From contig OX377202.1 in the NCBI GenBank assembly GCA_947396885.1, positions 18,414,001 through 18,478,000 on the forward strand: a stretch of DNA of 64,000 nt. Direction: 5' to 3'. The translations under genes were made by a program, and so were the position numbers. A model generated the notes under the pieces. That model was not told where the DNA came from, made no database searches, and worked only from the letters and a program-made list of their open reading frames with translations. Shown here piece by piece: positions 1 to 9,833 of the stretch (within the stretch, counting starts at the first letter, position 1; each line of letters begins with the position of its first letter). The stretch comes from Heligmosomoides polygyrus polygyrus. Its lineage: Eukaryota > Nematoda > Chromadorea > Rhabditida > Heligmosomidae.

Positions 1-325
1 GCCGACGTTCAAAGATCAGAGACGCTGTCGCATTGGCCAAGTCGTTGAAAATTAGGTGGGCCGACCACGTACATAATGCGATTCGCAGACACCCGCTGGA
101 CGAGAGCCATCACCGACTGGATTCCGCGGGATGTCAAGAGAACATCAGCACGCCCACCAACGCGTTGGTCGGACTTCTTCGTGAAAGCCCTGAACGACCG
201 ATATGACGCTCTCCGTGTCCCTCGAGCGAGGGGGATCCATTGGACCACTCTGGCACGCAACAGAGACGAATGGAGACGCTGCTGGCGCCCGCGCGAGCAA
301 TTAGATGATCAACGGGTGATATAGG
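1..325 (+). pseudogene. RTE-type LINE, C-terminal end of ORF2 (fragment)
   Basis: The reading frame encodes the end of a non-LTR retrotransposon polyprotein. It has the RTE-like signature R-R-S-K-I-R, then R-W-A-x-H-V, then a conserved R-W-T-R-A stretch, W-I-P-R-D-V-K-R and a P-P-T-R-W-S-D-F-F block. Compared with the second copy at 62456-62960, four extra bases near 69-73 shift the frame just after R-W-A-D-H-V, so the copy is dead. It is cut by the window edge on the left. The family assignment rests on the motif pattern only; a different LINE clade with a similar tail is possible. Confidence 0.7.
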
Positions 326-364
326 TGATCCCTCCCATGCTAATCAGTTGTACTGTGCATCGTT

Positions 365-935
365 AAGACTGTGCCATCTAAGGGAGCCTTTTTGGACGGG
401 ATCGTGGAAGGCGACGAAAAATGGTTCCTCTATGACAATCGTCGTCACCCTGCACAATTGTTGGACGAGAGTAGGGTCCTAATGAGATGCCGAAACCAAG
501 TTCCCCCCCCCCCAAACGAGACCATGCTGACGTATGGTGGACAATGGCTAGTATAGTCGATTACAAGTTCTTGAAGACTGAAGCGACTATCAAGCGGAGA
601 AGTATTTCAAAAATTGTTGTCCAGAAACTAATGAACTCTTCCACATCTCTCCAGATCTTTTCCCTACTGGTTGTCATTTTTCAAGTATTTATCTCGTCAT
701 GTGAAGGATAAAAAATTCACTAAACAACATGATGTCGAAAACGACTTCTCATGTTTTGTTAATTCTCGTAGTTCTAATTTTTGCAAAAATGGAATGCCTA
801 AGCTATTGTCGCGTTGGAAAAAGTGTATTAATCGCAGTGGTGCCTAATTCGATTGATAAATTTGCTCCCAAGCAAGGTTGTGATCTTTCAAAATTTTCAT
901 GAAAATTGGCCATTTCATATGCAACAACTTAATAC
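365..935 (+). pseudogene. mariner transposase remnant (C-terminal half, internally deleted)
   Basis: Near 400-430 the frame reads G-D-E-K-W-F-L-Y-D-N, the mariner motif around the first catalytic aspartate. It is followed by a W-W-T-M-A-S block (about 535-552), then near 720-858 by H-D-V-E-N-D-F, V-N-S-R-S-S-N-F and L-S-R-W-K-K-C-I-N, the conserved C-terminus. The segment that normally holds the second aspartate (L-H-D-N-A-R-P-H) is missing, consistent with an internal deletion. Frameshifts and a stop before the terminal F-D are present. An AT-rich tail to about 935 resembles mariner 3' non-coding sequence. It cannot make an active enzyme. Confidence 0.8.
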
Positions 936-2328
936 TTTCAGAATTTCTTGAACGGGGGAGGGGTTTTCTCATCTATTCAACTTTTTGAAGAATGATGCTA
1001 CCATGAGTGACGTTAGCAAGTAACTCTGGAATGCTCCATGAACGCCACTTCTCCGACGCTAACCTTATTTTAGGTCGCGCAATTTGTCCGAGAATATCTT
1101 TCCGACAAGTCGAGGAAGTCGCTTTTTACCTTCGTAGGCTCTGAAACGTTCTCCTTATCTGTGACGAGGTAGCTTCGCTTACCCGGAGAACAAAGTCGAA
1201 CCTAATAGTAACCCGACGCAAACACTGTTTCCAACTACAACGTAGTCTTCACTATACTTAATGTACTGAATGTGCTAACGACAGTACTACTACCTACCTC
1301 CTTTTTTTTCTAATAAATACATTATAAAGTTGTGAAATTGACCATCTAGCCAAGAAACATCAGGCAGGTTCAAGTAAGTTTCCTTGATCCTCAAGTGATT
1401 GGTATCGAGATTGCAAGCTGTTATGACGATGTTTTGTCGCGAGTTCGAATCCCACTTGGTGCTAAAGTTTGATCGCAACAAAACATCGTTATAACATCAA
1501 GCAGGCTGTTTCCTCCAGATTCAGCTGGCGCCATTCCCTGGAGTCCGTGATGGACTCTCCCACCATGTTATCAGAGTGGAACACCGCTATGTGCTTTGGA
1601 CTCTCGCCAAAGGAAGCGGAAGACCTCGGCTGGCAATCGAATGGGATTAGATAGCCAAAGTGCGGACTCGAACTGTCTCTGTGAGAAACTCTTGAAGTGC
1701 ATGGTTGACGTACTCCTTCTTTTATCATTTAACACAGTTGGCTGCACTGCAGTTCCTAAAAAGGACTTTTGCTTGACCACCCCCACCTTTCCTGTTCCGT
1801 CGGATTCGTGGAATGCGCGTATGCATTCGCTTTTTCTTCGGGGAGAATCCCGTTTTTCTCGAACATTCAGTGGTCAGAGATGGAAGTTGACAGCGGAGAA
1901 CTCGAGACAACGTCACTTTCGATAGGATAGCGATATCCGTCGTGATAGATTGCGCTGAAGGAGTGGCGTCTCGCTCTCGACGAAGCAACGTCAATGAATC
2001 GCAAATAGTACAATTGCCTAGAATATACTCTGGTACTAAGCAAAACAGCCACACAAAAACAAATCAGTTACGGATGGGTCCAAAGTAACCAACGACAGCA
2101 GAAGTTTTTTTTGTGCTTCAGAAGCGATCTCGCCTTTTAGTTCAGCCATTTAGAAGATAATTTCGAAGAAGTTATGGATATAGTGGCTAACTCAATCAAA
2201 GTACAGGAATTCTGCGTTACATTAACCAAGCTTTGTTTGAAAACTACTCAAACTTAAAACTCTAATGCCGTGCTGATTCATTAGCTCCCGTTCCCGTCTT
2301 GAACCGCATTACTCTATCCTTAAGGGTA
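936..2328. other. no recognisable feature
   Basis: Open frames of up to 109 codons occur on both strands around 1596-2054, but they overlap each other and show no recognisable domain or splice structure. I see no supportable gene here. Confidence 0.4.
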
Positions 2329-2612
2329 AAAAAGAATAAAGGACGACGTGACTCAGTCCCTTTTGGGATGCGCCACGCATTCTACTTGTACGGGATGTCG
2401 AGACGATTTGAATGAGTACTTCGCCATACAATGACTTGCAGTGGCCAGTCGATGAAAAAGTCAGCGCTTTATCCTATCCAGACTAGTCGGTGCCAATTCA
2501 CCGATCCTGGAGCGATGAAAGGCTTAGTTGGCCTGCCAGGAAACTCGAACCAGGGACCTAGTATCGGGTGCACGCGACAGCCGGCGCCTTCACCGAATGC
2601 GCTACACGCGCC
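2329..2612 (-). repeat. tRNA-derived SINE (family A), near full length
   Basis: On the minus strand the element begins with a tRNA-like head, including the box A-type sequence GTAGCGCA found in its relatives, and a B-box-like GGTTCGA region. It ends in an AAAGGATAAAGG-type tail, seen here as AAAGAATAAAGG at the left edge. The body matches the other family A copies in the window. This copy is diverged and has no clear target-site duplication. Confidence 0.8.
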
Positions 2613-2771
2613 ATTTTCATAAGGATACATTCTCAAAACGCGAACGCTCGAATCCTATTGGTAAGGTTTGCGTAGCCACGTGTGTGTATATGGCTGGAGG
2701 TTCAAAACCTTTTCACTCAAGAAAATTTTGTAGTAAATTTTTCTCAACGTGATAAAAGTAGAGATGAACGA

Positions 2772-3053
2772 TGAGATTTGGAGTTGCAGAATCCCTTTGC
2801 GGAACGCTTCCTACATATTTCTATGAGATATCGTGGAGGTGATTTGAATCCGCTATTGGGCTATACATTGATTTATGGTCGCAAGCGGATGGATAAGCCA
2901 GTTTTTTGTGCTTTTCAGATGACCTTGGTAACAATTAACCGACCATCATCTCTTTGGAGAGGGAAGGCTTGGTTGGTCTGTGTGTGACCTGAACTAACGA
3001 ACCTCCCTCCGAAAGGCGACCTGGCGTCTCATCCTGCTGCGCTAGAACGCGAC
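2772..3053 (-). repeat. tRNA-derived SINE (family A), highly diverged
   Basis: Colinear, degraded similarity to the family A consensus can be followed from the tail side (TCGTGGAGGTGATTTGAAT near 2832) through the GGAAGGCTTGGTTGG block near 2960 to a damaged tRNA-like head near 3045. It looks like one of the oldest copies in the window. Confidence 0.6.
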
Positions 3054-3345
3054 ATCCTACATGATGTGCTATATGCACTGCACATGCCCACATTTCTGAC
3101 TAAAAATATTTCTTCGTTTTAGTGCGGTTGATTGCGAGTGGGCTCTCGCATGCACAAAAAGCGATTCAGGATTCGGGTCCCGATCCAGCCTATCAAGGCT
3201 TCTAGCCCTGTGGAGTTCGTGAATCTTGTTGAGCAGAGTAATATCCGTCCAAGTTCGACTTTCAATAAACCTCGGCATATTGACTTCAGATCGATGTTGT
3301 CTTATTGAGCTGATAGCCAAAGTTTTTATCACATTTATTTGACTC

Positions 3346-3381
3346 GGCTTACGTTTCGACGACCTCGCCTTCGTCAGAGCC
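3346..3381 (-). ncRNA. hammerhead ribozyme motif of PLE-1
   Basis: Minus strand: stem I strand GGCT, core CTGACGA, stem II hairpin beginning AGGCGA, core GAA, then ACGT, then A, then AGCC, which pairs back with GGCT. The stem III position is the palindrome ACGT, too short to fold alone but able to pair between two molecules. Hammerhead motifs with minimal stem III are established for Penelope-like elements. Cleavage is not shown by sequence. Confidence 0.65.
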
Positions 3382-3721
3382 TGAAAAAGTCGAAAAACAC
3401 TTGTGAAATTGCCCTCCCAAACACCATTTCGTCCTACAGAGTACTAATCTTGAGGGGAGATAGCGACAAGATCCAACATGGCAGTTATGAAGGAACGACT
3501 AACCTTATCGGTGGATGCCGAGAAGGACCACCAGTCACCCGAAGTTGGACTAGAACATGGGTGAATGAGTCTACCCCGCGGGACAACCCGACTTTAAATA
3601 CCCTGGGGGTCAGACCAGATAGATCAGAACGCGCAGAGCTCGACGAAGGGTGGCACTTCTTGGGTTACCGCCAGACACTCCTATGTTGACCTGGAGATTC
3701 CTAGGCGTGATCCAGAGCGGC

Positions 3722-3945
3722 TCAAGGGCCTTGCGCGCCGATATATCGCTCTCTCGAGCTAAAATCGACACAGACACCTGCAGCATCGCGCCCGCATGAC
3801 ATCGGACCCTGCCCCCCCTCCCCCCAAGGAATTCGGATATTGCCTTTTCTAAGGCCGTCCAAATGCTCCTTAACCCTGATACATAGGGGTCTGCCCGTTT
3901 CCACTATGTGGTCCTCACCACATTCATTGCAGAGCATTATCCCTT
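3722..3945 (-). pseudogene. PLE GIY-YIG endonuclease fragment
   Basis: Translation gives C-N-E-C-G, then a damaged Y-I-G-E-T (read as H-I-V-E-T), then G-R-P-L and V-K-E-H-L, the spacing of the C-terminal nuclease of Penelope-like elements. In a working element this domain nicks target DNA. The Tyr and Gly of the motif are changed and the frame soon becomes unrelated, so it is inactive. Confidence 0.7.
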
Positions 3946-3957
3946 ACATGTCTACAA

Positions 3958-4070
3958 GCTGACCACAGCAAGTCATTGTTTAGGTCAAATACGCATTCAA
4001 ATTACCGTCACTATCCCTCGTGAAGTGTAATGCGAGGCGCATTTCAAACGGGGATGGACTAACGGCGAAG
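3958..4070 (+). repeat. tRNA-derived SINE (family A), 3' half only
   Basis: The block with GCAAGTCATTG, AAATACGCATTCAAAT and a GAGGCGCAT-type segment matches the 3' half of family A in plus orientation. The tRNA-like head is missing and the fragment starts where PLE-1 ends. Confidence 0.65.
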
Positions 4071-4820
4071 TTTATCGTTTATCTTTTTGAGACTTTTAGG
4101 AGACATGCTAGAGAACAAAACTGTAAATTTCATCTTTTAGCTCAGCAACTTTATAAAATAGTGGAAAATTTCGCAGTTCCTCTAAGAGCCGCGCTTCCTT
4201 AGACCAATTTCACTTTTTAACTTTAGTTATGGCATGTTTTCTTTTCTTACGCGCACAAACAGTTGGCTAAAAGTTATTTTTATGATACAATATAAATGTA
4301 AAACAACAGGGACCAGGACGAAAAAGTATACCAGAATTGATGATTACAAAGAGATTTGCGAAATTTTTTACGGCGATTTGAAGGGTCCAACAAAAGTATT
4401 CCTCTTGCGAAGACCACGTAAATCCACGTAAAGAATGGATTAGATGGAGTAGTGCTGTAAAGAAAAGGTGTGCTCTGAAAGTGGAGTTCGATTCCAGGCG
4501 CTCAGGCGAGTTTCCTCCTCTCGGTGGACCTTGCATGTAACTGGGTTATGAGTTATGATACGTGAGTATCTCTAGGAACTGATATAGAACAACTCTGAGC
4601 AATCGAGAATGGGATTTCGAGCAAAATGCGTGGCGCATTCCAAGGCTCTCTATGCGCACATAGTCGCTATATTTATTGCCACAAAAAGGCCTAGGGGCAA
4701 CGTTTCTTTTACTTCTACAAGGTCTCATAGGCTTCTTCTTTAGCACAAAGAAGAAGCTTGAGTACTTCTAGTGAACAGAGACCCTGAAGGAGTATTCTGC
4801 TGACAAAGAGTCGGGCTCAC
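4071..4820. other. no recognisable feature
   Basis: AT-rich sequence with short overlapping open frames and no repeat I could place. It would hold the downstream exons of the candidate secreted-peptide gene starting at 4931 if that gene is real, but I found no convincing acceptor. Confidence 0.3.
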
Positions 4821-4931
4821 CTTCTCATAGCCGGCACTCTTCCGTCCCTTCTTCATGAGGTTTTTGTCGAATGTCCAGCATAGACCGACGACAAGCAGGA
4901 GAAGGAGAGCAAGAACTCGCGTCGAAATCAT
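4821..4931 (-). CDS. candidate first coding exon of a small secreted protein
   Basis: On the minus strand an ATG at 4931 opens 37 codons that end exactly at a strong splice donor (AAG then GTGAGC). Residues 2-20 form a classic signal peptide: a short polar start, then a run of Leu and Val, ending L-C-W-T. The next residues, F-D-K-N-L-M-K-K-G-R-K-S, are basic and could precede prohormone processing, but this is speculation. An in-frame upstream ATG exists but would bury the signal peptide behind a run of Thr. No later exon was found and no family was recognised. Confidence 0.35.
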
Positions 4932-5856
4932 CGTCGCTGTCGTTGTCGTTGTCGTCGTTGCACTTCTGATCAAGTCGTCTCAGATCGTAGCAGCAGCAGC
5001 GGCAGCAGCTGTCCTCGTCGTCGTCGAACTCGCCTGGAGAAGGGGCGGGACGACGGCGATCGGCCGAAGCGCCGCTGGTAGGCGTCAACGCCCGACCGCG
5101 GCGTTTCAGGTCAATAGGGCAGCGAGCGCGTTTTCTCCCCGGCACTGAAAGGTTCGTAGACCTATTAAGAGCCACAAGAAGAACTGGATCAGTGCGTTCG
5201 ACGGACGATGTCGTCGTTCATGGCGAGTACTCGACGTCGTGTCGTCGAATGACAACATCCGGTGATAGATGATCCTCATCTAAGGCGATACGAGCGCACA
5301 GTGTCAGTGGTGGTTAAATCATGGCGAGGGTGAAGGTGGCAAATGTCGGAGCCCATTCCCCGAGAGTACGGTTTCCTTTAGACCGTTTGATTGATGTGTT
5401 GATGAATTTCAATTGTAGGAGGAGGTCTTCTATTAGGGCTTACTGCAACAAGATGAAGTTGAGAAATGGCGCTCTGGAACCCATCACTGGGAGGGAAATG
5501 AAGATGTGGTTCACTCATTGCCTTAGTTTGACATGCCAATAACGGAGAATTAGGGACCGTTTCCAGATAGAGCAATCCATAGGTAAGGAGTTTACACTTG
5601 CGCCAATGCGCTGCGCGATACCTTAACCAAGATCGACACCAATTTTTAGTGCCAGCATCTGCGTCGCATTCAGATGTATGCACAGTTTATGGTACACAAT
5701 CTCACACTGGTTTACGATCCTCATCACTTTTGGCAATTTTTACCATTTATTATTGATGACATTTTGGATCATTAATCGTAAATTTTCACCTTTGATTTTC
5801 TGATAACATGAGTCCAAATAACAATATACAACTATGCAATACGCACGTAGAACATT
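4932..5856. other. low-complexity GTC/AGC-rich block and unassigned DNA
   Basis: About 4925-5060 is rich in repeated TCGTCG and GCAGCA triplets, which produces long spurious frames on both strands. It lies just upstream of the candidate secreted-peptide exon and could be its leader or promoter. From 5200 to 5856 I see nothing I can name. Confidence 0.4.
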
Positions 5857-6819
5857 TACCATTTCCAGGTCGAAATCAACACTTTCATAACAAAATTAGA
5901 CACTTTTGCAACTAAATTGGACACCCTTCTGAGCTAGCCTAGGAGTTGAAACCAAACCGAACTTTTTCAAATTAAAACTAGCTATTTCCACATAAGGCTA
6001 GAAGCTCTTCAGAAAGTTTGGAAAAAAATTTGTACAAGAAGCTTCCTAATATGATTTCTTTGAAGTTTTAATTCACCTACCCAATAAATGAACACATTGT
6101 TTGAAAATTTCTAAAATTCTTGTTTTTGAGGAAAAATAATCGCTTAGAATTTTTTTAAAAAGCGGAAAAACTGCCATTTTTAGCGCCAAAAAAGAGATCG
6201 CGCCATGCCATGCCATCGTTCAAGACGTTGTGATTTTCATTGAATTGATAACAAAATTTATGTTTGCATGGAGTTCACACCTGCAAATAATAAAACTAAT
6301 ACAATTGTAATAAACACACATATCCTCACTTTAATGCTTTACGTAAGCAGAATTCACGTTATCAATCAAATAGTCTTTCAATGCATGGCGTAATCTGGCC
6401 GCTAAATGGGTTATGTAATTTTTGCCTTGATGCGCCTTAAAATATTATTTTTTCATAATTTTTTTAAATAATGCGTCGTTTAATGCGCTATGTAATTGTT
6501 GCTTTAATGCGTCTTAAAACATTATTCTTCAAAATTTTATTCATTTATTACTTTTCTCAAAAAATAACAAATTTATCTAATTGTTTAATATCATCTATTT
6601 GGGCAGCAGCTACCTAAAAATTTCAAAGAAAATTATTTCAAAATTTTTATTCAAATAGAAAATTATTCTGACCATCTTGGAGAGTATTAGCTTATTCTAT
6701 AAGGTCATTTCGATATCGAATAGCTCGCTTGGAGATATCGAAGAGCTTTAGAATTCTTAGGCTAGCTTAGAAGAGTCCGCAATTTAACTTAAAGACTGTC
6801 TAATTCGAATTGAAAATGG

Positions 6820-6821
<2 letters not shown>
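5857..6821. mobile_element. long-terminal-inverted-repeat element, copy 1 (non-autonomous)
   Basis: The ends are inverted copies starting TACCATTTYCA. Inside each end a loose motif close to CAAATTGGACAC is repeated several times, pointing inward from the left and outward on the right. The middle holds a GCGCCATGC block shared with copies at 9834, 14249 and 45020. There is no coding capacity. A TA-rich microsatellite begins at the right end. The superfamily is unknown. Confidence 0.6.
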
Positions 6822-6855
<34 letters not shown>

Positions 6856-6859
6856 TATA
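6819..6859. repeat. (AT)n microsatellite
   Basis: About 41 bases of alternating A and T with one interrupting G, at the right border of the inverted-repeat element. Confidence 0.9.
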
Positions 6860-6941
6860 CGTAATATAAATACATACAAGTTCAAATGGGCCTTGCAAAA
6901 GCAAGTCAAAACTATGTAGCTTTCTTTTAAGAAAACTTAAA

Positions 6942-7235
6942 GGATAAAGGATAAAGGACGGCGTTACTCAATCCCTTCTGGGATGCGCCAGCGCATTCTA
7001 TTTCTACGGGATGCCGTGAAGGCGGCATGAATGCGTATTTGGCCATACAATGACTTGTGGTGGCCAGCCGATGAACAAGTCAGCGCTTTATCCTTCCCAG
7101 ACAAGTCTGGTACCAATTCACCGACCCCGGAGGGATGGAAGGCTTGATTGGCCTGGGCGGGAAATCCGAACCAGGAACCTGGTATCGGGTGCACGCGACA
7201 GTCGCGCCTCCTCCGACTGCGCTACACGCGCCCTA
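6942..7235 (-). repeat. tRNA-derived SINE (family A) with 13-bp target-site duplication
   Basis: A nearly intact family A copy. The minus strand has a tRNA-like head and ends in an AAAGGATAAAGG-type tail. It is bracketed by identical 13-bp direct repeats AAGAAAACTTAAA at 6929-6941 and 7236-7248. Direct repeats of this length at the tail and head are the hallmark of LINE-driven target-primed insertion. The match to family consensus is good, so the insertion is relatively young. Confidence 0.9.
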
Positions 7236-7248
7236 AAGAAAACTTAAA

Positions 7249-8129
7249 TTAAAAAATTTACCTTAGCAGTGCATCCTAAGAATGAATGAGTCTCGCTCGA
7301 TGTACGCCCGCCTTGGTTGAGAAGAAATAACTGTTCCTTTGTTAATTCCTACTACTTGAATGTATATCTGTCTGCATTCCATCTAGGTTTTGTACAGGAT
7401 CCGAGAGAGAATGATACGCAGGAAAGAGAAGGGTGGAAGTCGCTCAACTTCTCGCTTCCTGTTGCCATAGTTATTTGAGCAAATTCCACTCTCTTCACTG
7501 CAGCACTGCTTTCCAGTTTTGGTGTTTTTGTTGTTGTGACGACTGTAAATCAGTATCACACACGCACAGTCTATTTAAGTCCGGTCCATGTCGACACAGC
7601 AGGCTTTATGGCGTTGCAAATTCGCGCAGCTCTTTGGATTTCCTCGCGGTTAGAACTCGAGGAAGTTGAAAAGGCTCAAAGGCCCCGGCTGACATCAGTC
7701 AAAGCCCCAGAATTACCAGTTCGTAGCTCTATCGGTGCAGAGACGAAGGCTATGCGAGGCCTTGACAAGGACCAAACCGTCGGAAGTCAACAGCTGTGCT
7801 CCCATCCACATAGCTGTCTGTCTATTGGGCAGATTATTGTGCAAATGCTGTTTACATGCGTATCAATCCAGAAACAGCAGAAGCGATCACAATAGAAGCA
7901 GAGTACCATCACTCTCCGTTCATCATTCACTTCAGGTATACAGCGTTCACACTGCAATCAAATCAACATGCAGTGTTTTGGATACGTATAGTGTAGTGTG
8001 GCAGTTCAAAGTGAACCTAGAAACATTATTTTGGCGAAGAAGATACGAATCTTGTCCTCTTTCAGAGGGTGCACATAATTTCTTAGGAGGACCTGTACAC
8101 AAGGAGATATTCTCTCTCTAATTCTTTTC
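7249..8129. other. unassigned; overlapping open frames only
   Basis: Open frames of 119 and 128 codons overlap on the plus strand (7536-8121) but have no domain, signal or plausible splice pattern that I recognise. A gene cannot be excluded but is not supported. Confidence 0.3.
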
Positions 8130-8330
8130 TATATTAACATATCTGAGGTTCCCTATTTGATTGATCAGTATGGTGTTTCCTGCAAACTATTTGCGAATGA
8201 CATGAAAATATACAAAATTATCGTCGGCGTGCAGGACCATGTTGGCTGTTCAATCTGCAATTGATGCTATTGTGGACTGGTCAGGTGGAATTCAACAGTC
8301 ATAGTGAACACGCGGCTGTCTTTTCGCTTT
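8130..8330 (+). pseudogene. CR1/jockey-like LINE reverse transcriptase fragment
   Basis: The frame reads I-D-Q-Y-G-V-S-C-K-L-F-A-N-D-M-K-I-Y, which fits the F-A-D-D active-site region of non-LTR reverse transcriptases with the first Asp changed to Asn. After a frameshift it continues V-Q-S-A-I-D-A-I-V-D-W, the usual helix downstream of the active site, and then degrades into stops. This is a short dead fragment, distinct from the RTE-type LINE pieces elsewhere. Confidence 0.65.
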
Positions 8331-8906
8331 CGTTTTGAATGTTTCTTACGTTCAAATCCTATGACAATGAAAAAATGGACCCCTGTAGACTTGCAACGAT
8401 TATTTTGCCTTTCTAAAAAAAATATGAATTTAGATGGTCTACTTTCGGTTGAAAAGTGCCCGCTTTAAAACAAAAAGTATGTAGTTCAAAAGGAAATTGG
8501 TTTCGAAAACTAATCTTCCCTTAAAGGGGAACAAGACTGTGGAAGGAGTGGGAAGTCGATCCGAGATTCGCACATAACTCATAATGATAAAAACGATGAC
8601 AAAAAAAGAAGAAAACGTAACGTCCGCTGATGCTTGATCAGTGAGTAATTAGTCCAGTTAATCTAGAAATTTTGATAAATGTTCGACAAAAAGTCGATAA
8701 AAGGTGAAAAGTTTCAAATGATAAATGTGCTTATTTTAACTGTACTGCAACGTTCGCATAGCACCGTTTGTTGTGTTAATAGTGTGTTTTGTTTATGGCA
8801 CGCTATTTGGTTAACGTAGAATAAATAAATAAATAAATAAATAAATAAGATGTTCGCATTTTGAGAAGTTCAAGGGTTTTATGATTGTATAATAGGTACA
8901 CAGAAG
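8331..8906. other. AT-rich spacer with (AATA)n microsatellite
   Basis: Apart from an uninterrupted run of AATA repeats at 8820-8848, I see nothing recognisable in this interval. Confidence 0.5.
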
Positions 8907-9036
8907 GATAAAGGTGAAGAACGGTGTTAATCAGTCGCTTAGTGGACGCGTCATGCATTCTATTCTACCGAATGTCGTAGAGGCAGTTTAAATGCATATT
9001 TGGCTTAGATTGTGATATTTAACCGGAGAAGTCAGT

Positions 9037-9673
9037 CTTCGATTTATGTGACTGCTTGAAACTCGAAGTTGATGTTTATGGTGACAACGTTTCGGGCATA
9101 AGTCCTTCTTCAGGTCTAAATACAATAATGCTACTTGACACATACACACAGTAAAGCGGCAAGAAATACGGACCTGGGATCCACGACGGATTAAATGGGT
9201 GAGGGAAGGGCCAAGGTCTTCTTGGACGTTGGTTGGCCGGAAATGAAGTGCAGGGGTGCTCGGACTCTTTATATATGGTCGAGTCGTGACTAGTCATTTA
9301 TATGTCACGATGGTCTTCAGCGGTCACGTCGCTAGCCCCTATAGAGTGATAAGACTCATCGCATACTTCATTTCTTCCCTATTGTTAATCGGTGGCTCCC
9401 AGTGTTTTATTTCTAGCGCTTCCTTGATCTTCCTCTCTACTGGGTCTGCCAGATTTTTGTGGAGGATGGAAATCCGCAATTGCGACGGTGGCTCACGCGT
9501 GTGTCTCAGGGTGCGGTGCTTCGAGAATGGATTGTCCGGGTAGCTCTGAGGATTGCGCAGAGCTCTCACGTGCTCATCCATTCTCTTCCATAGTGGTCTC
9601 GCTGTTTCACCTATATAAAATTCTTCGCAGGACACACAGACCACCTTGTAGACCACACACTTCATCTCACACA
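9037..9673 (-). mobile_element. Penelope-like element PLE-2, 5'-truncated, inserted in a SINE
   Basis: The insert is flanked by 13-bp direct repeats CGGAGAAGTCAGT (9024-9036 and 9674-9686), which mark the target-site duplication. It encodes a C-terminal GIY-YIG nuclease and has a hammerhead-like motif near its 3' end. The reverse transcriptase portion was never copied, so this is a 5'-truncated insertion and dead on arrival. Because it interrupts a SINE, it is younger than that SINE. Confidence 0.85.
9083..9116 (-). ncRNA. hammerhead ribozyme motif of PLE-2
   Basis: Minus strand order: GAC, CTGAAGA, stem II region AGGACTTATGCCC, GAA, ACGT, T, GTC. GAC pairs with GTC as stem I. Stem II is weaker here than in the other two copies, suggesting decay. 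Confidence 0.55.
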
Positions 9674-9674
9674 C
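9339..9674 (-). pseudogene. PLE-2 GIY-YIG endonuclease domain
   Basis: An uninterrupted 111-codon frame includes V-V-Y-K-V-V-C-V-S-C, then F-Y-I-G-E-T-A-R-P-L and M-D-E-H-V-R-A-L. These are the paired cysteines, the Y-I-G-E-T motif and the following Arg and Glu-His of PLE nucleases. The frame is open across the domain, but there is no reverse transcriptase upstream because the element starts within this domain. It is a fragment of the polyprotein, not a gene. Confidence 0.85.
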
Positions 9675-9833
9675 GGAGAAGTCAGTGTTTTATCCAGTAG
9701 TTTCGTACCAATTCGCAGACCCCTGTTAGATTTGTTGTTATGCTATGTGGAAATCCGAAGAAAGAACCTAGTATCGTATCAGGTGAACGCGACAGTCGGC
9801 GCCTCCTCCGGCCGCGCTTTACGCGCTCGTATA

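Larger units (their letters stand above)
3331..3957 (-). mobile_element. Penelope-like element remnant PLE-1 (5'-truncated)
   Basis: The minus strand carries a GIY-YIG endonuclease remnant (3722-3945) followed downstream by non-coding sequence and a hammerhead-like motif at its 3' end (3346-3381). This is the order seen in PLE-2 and PLE-3 and known for Penelope-like elements. The reverse transcriptase part is absent. The right edge abuts a SINE fragment that starts at about 3958. Exact ends are uncertain because no target-site duplication was found. Confidence 0.65.
8907..9828 (-). repeat. tRNA-derived SINE (family A) split by a PLE insertion
   Basis: The tail half lies at 8907-9036 (AAGGATAAAGG, then the CATGCATTCTA block). 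The tRNA-like head half lies at 9674-9828, ending in the GCGCTTTACGCGC head. The two halves are colinear with other family A copies once the 637-bp insert at 9037-9673 is removed. Confidence 0.8.

Noticed and set aside
1430..1470. B-box-like GAGTTCGAATCCCA sequence
   Set aside because: No matching A box or acceptor pairing upstream; not a tRNA.
1596..2054. Overlapping 109-codon frames on both strands
   Set aside because: No recognisable domain, no splice pattern, and mutual overlap.
4825..5175. 116-codon minus-strand frame rich in Asp, Asn and Cys
   Set aside because: Produced by GTC-rich low-complexity DNA; no domain.
7735..8121. 128-codon plus-strand frame
   Set aside because: No recognisable content; flanked by repeats and a LINE fragment; chance frame is more likely.
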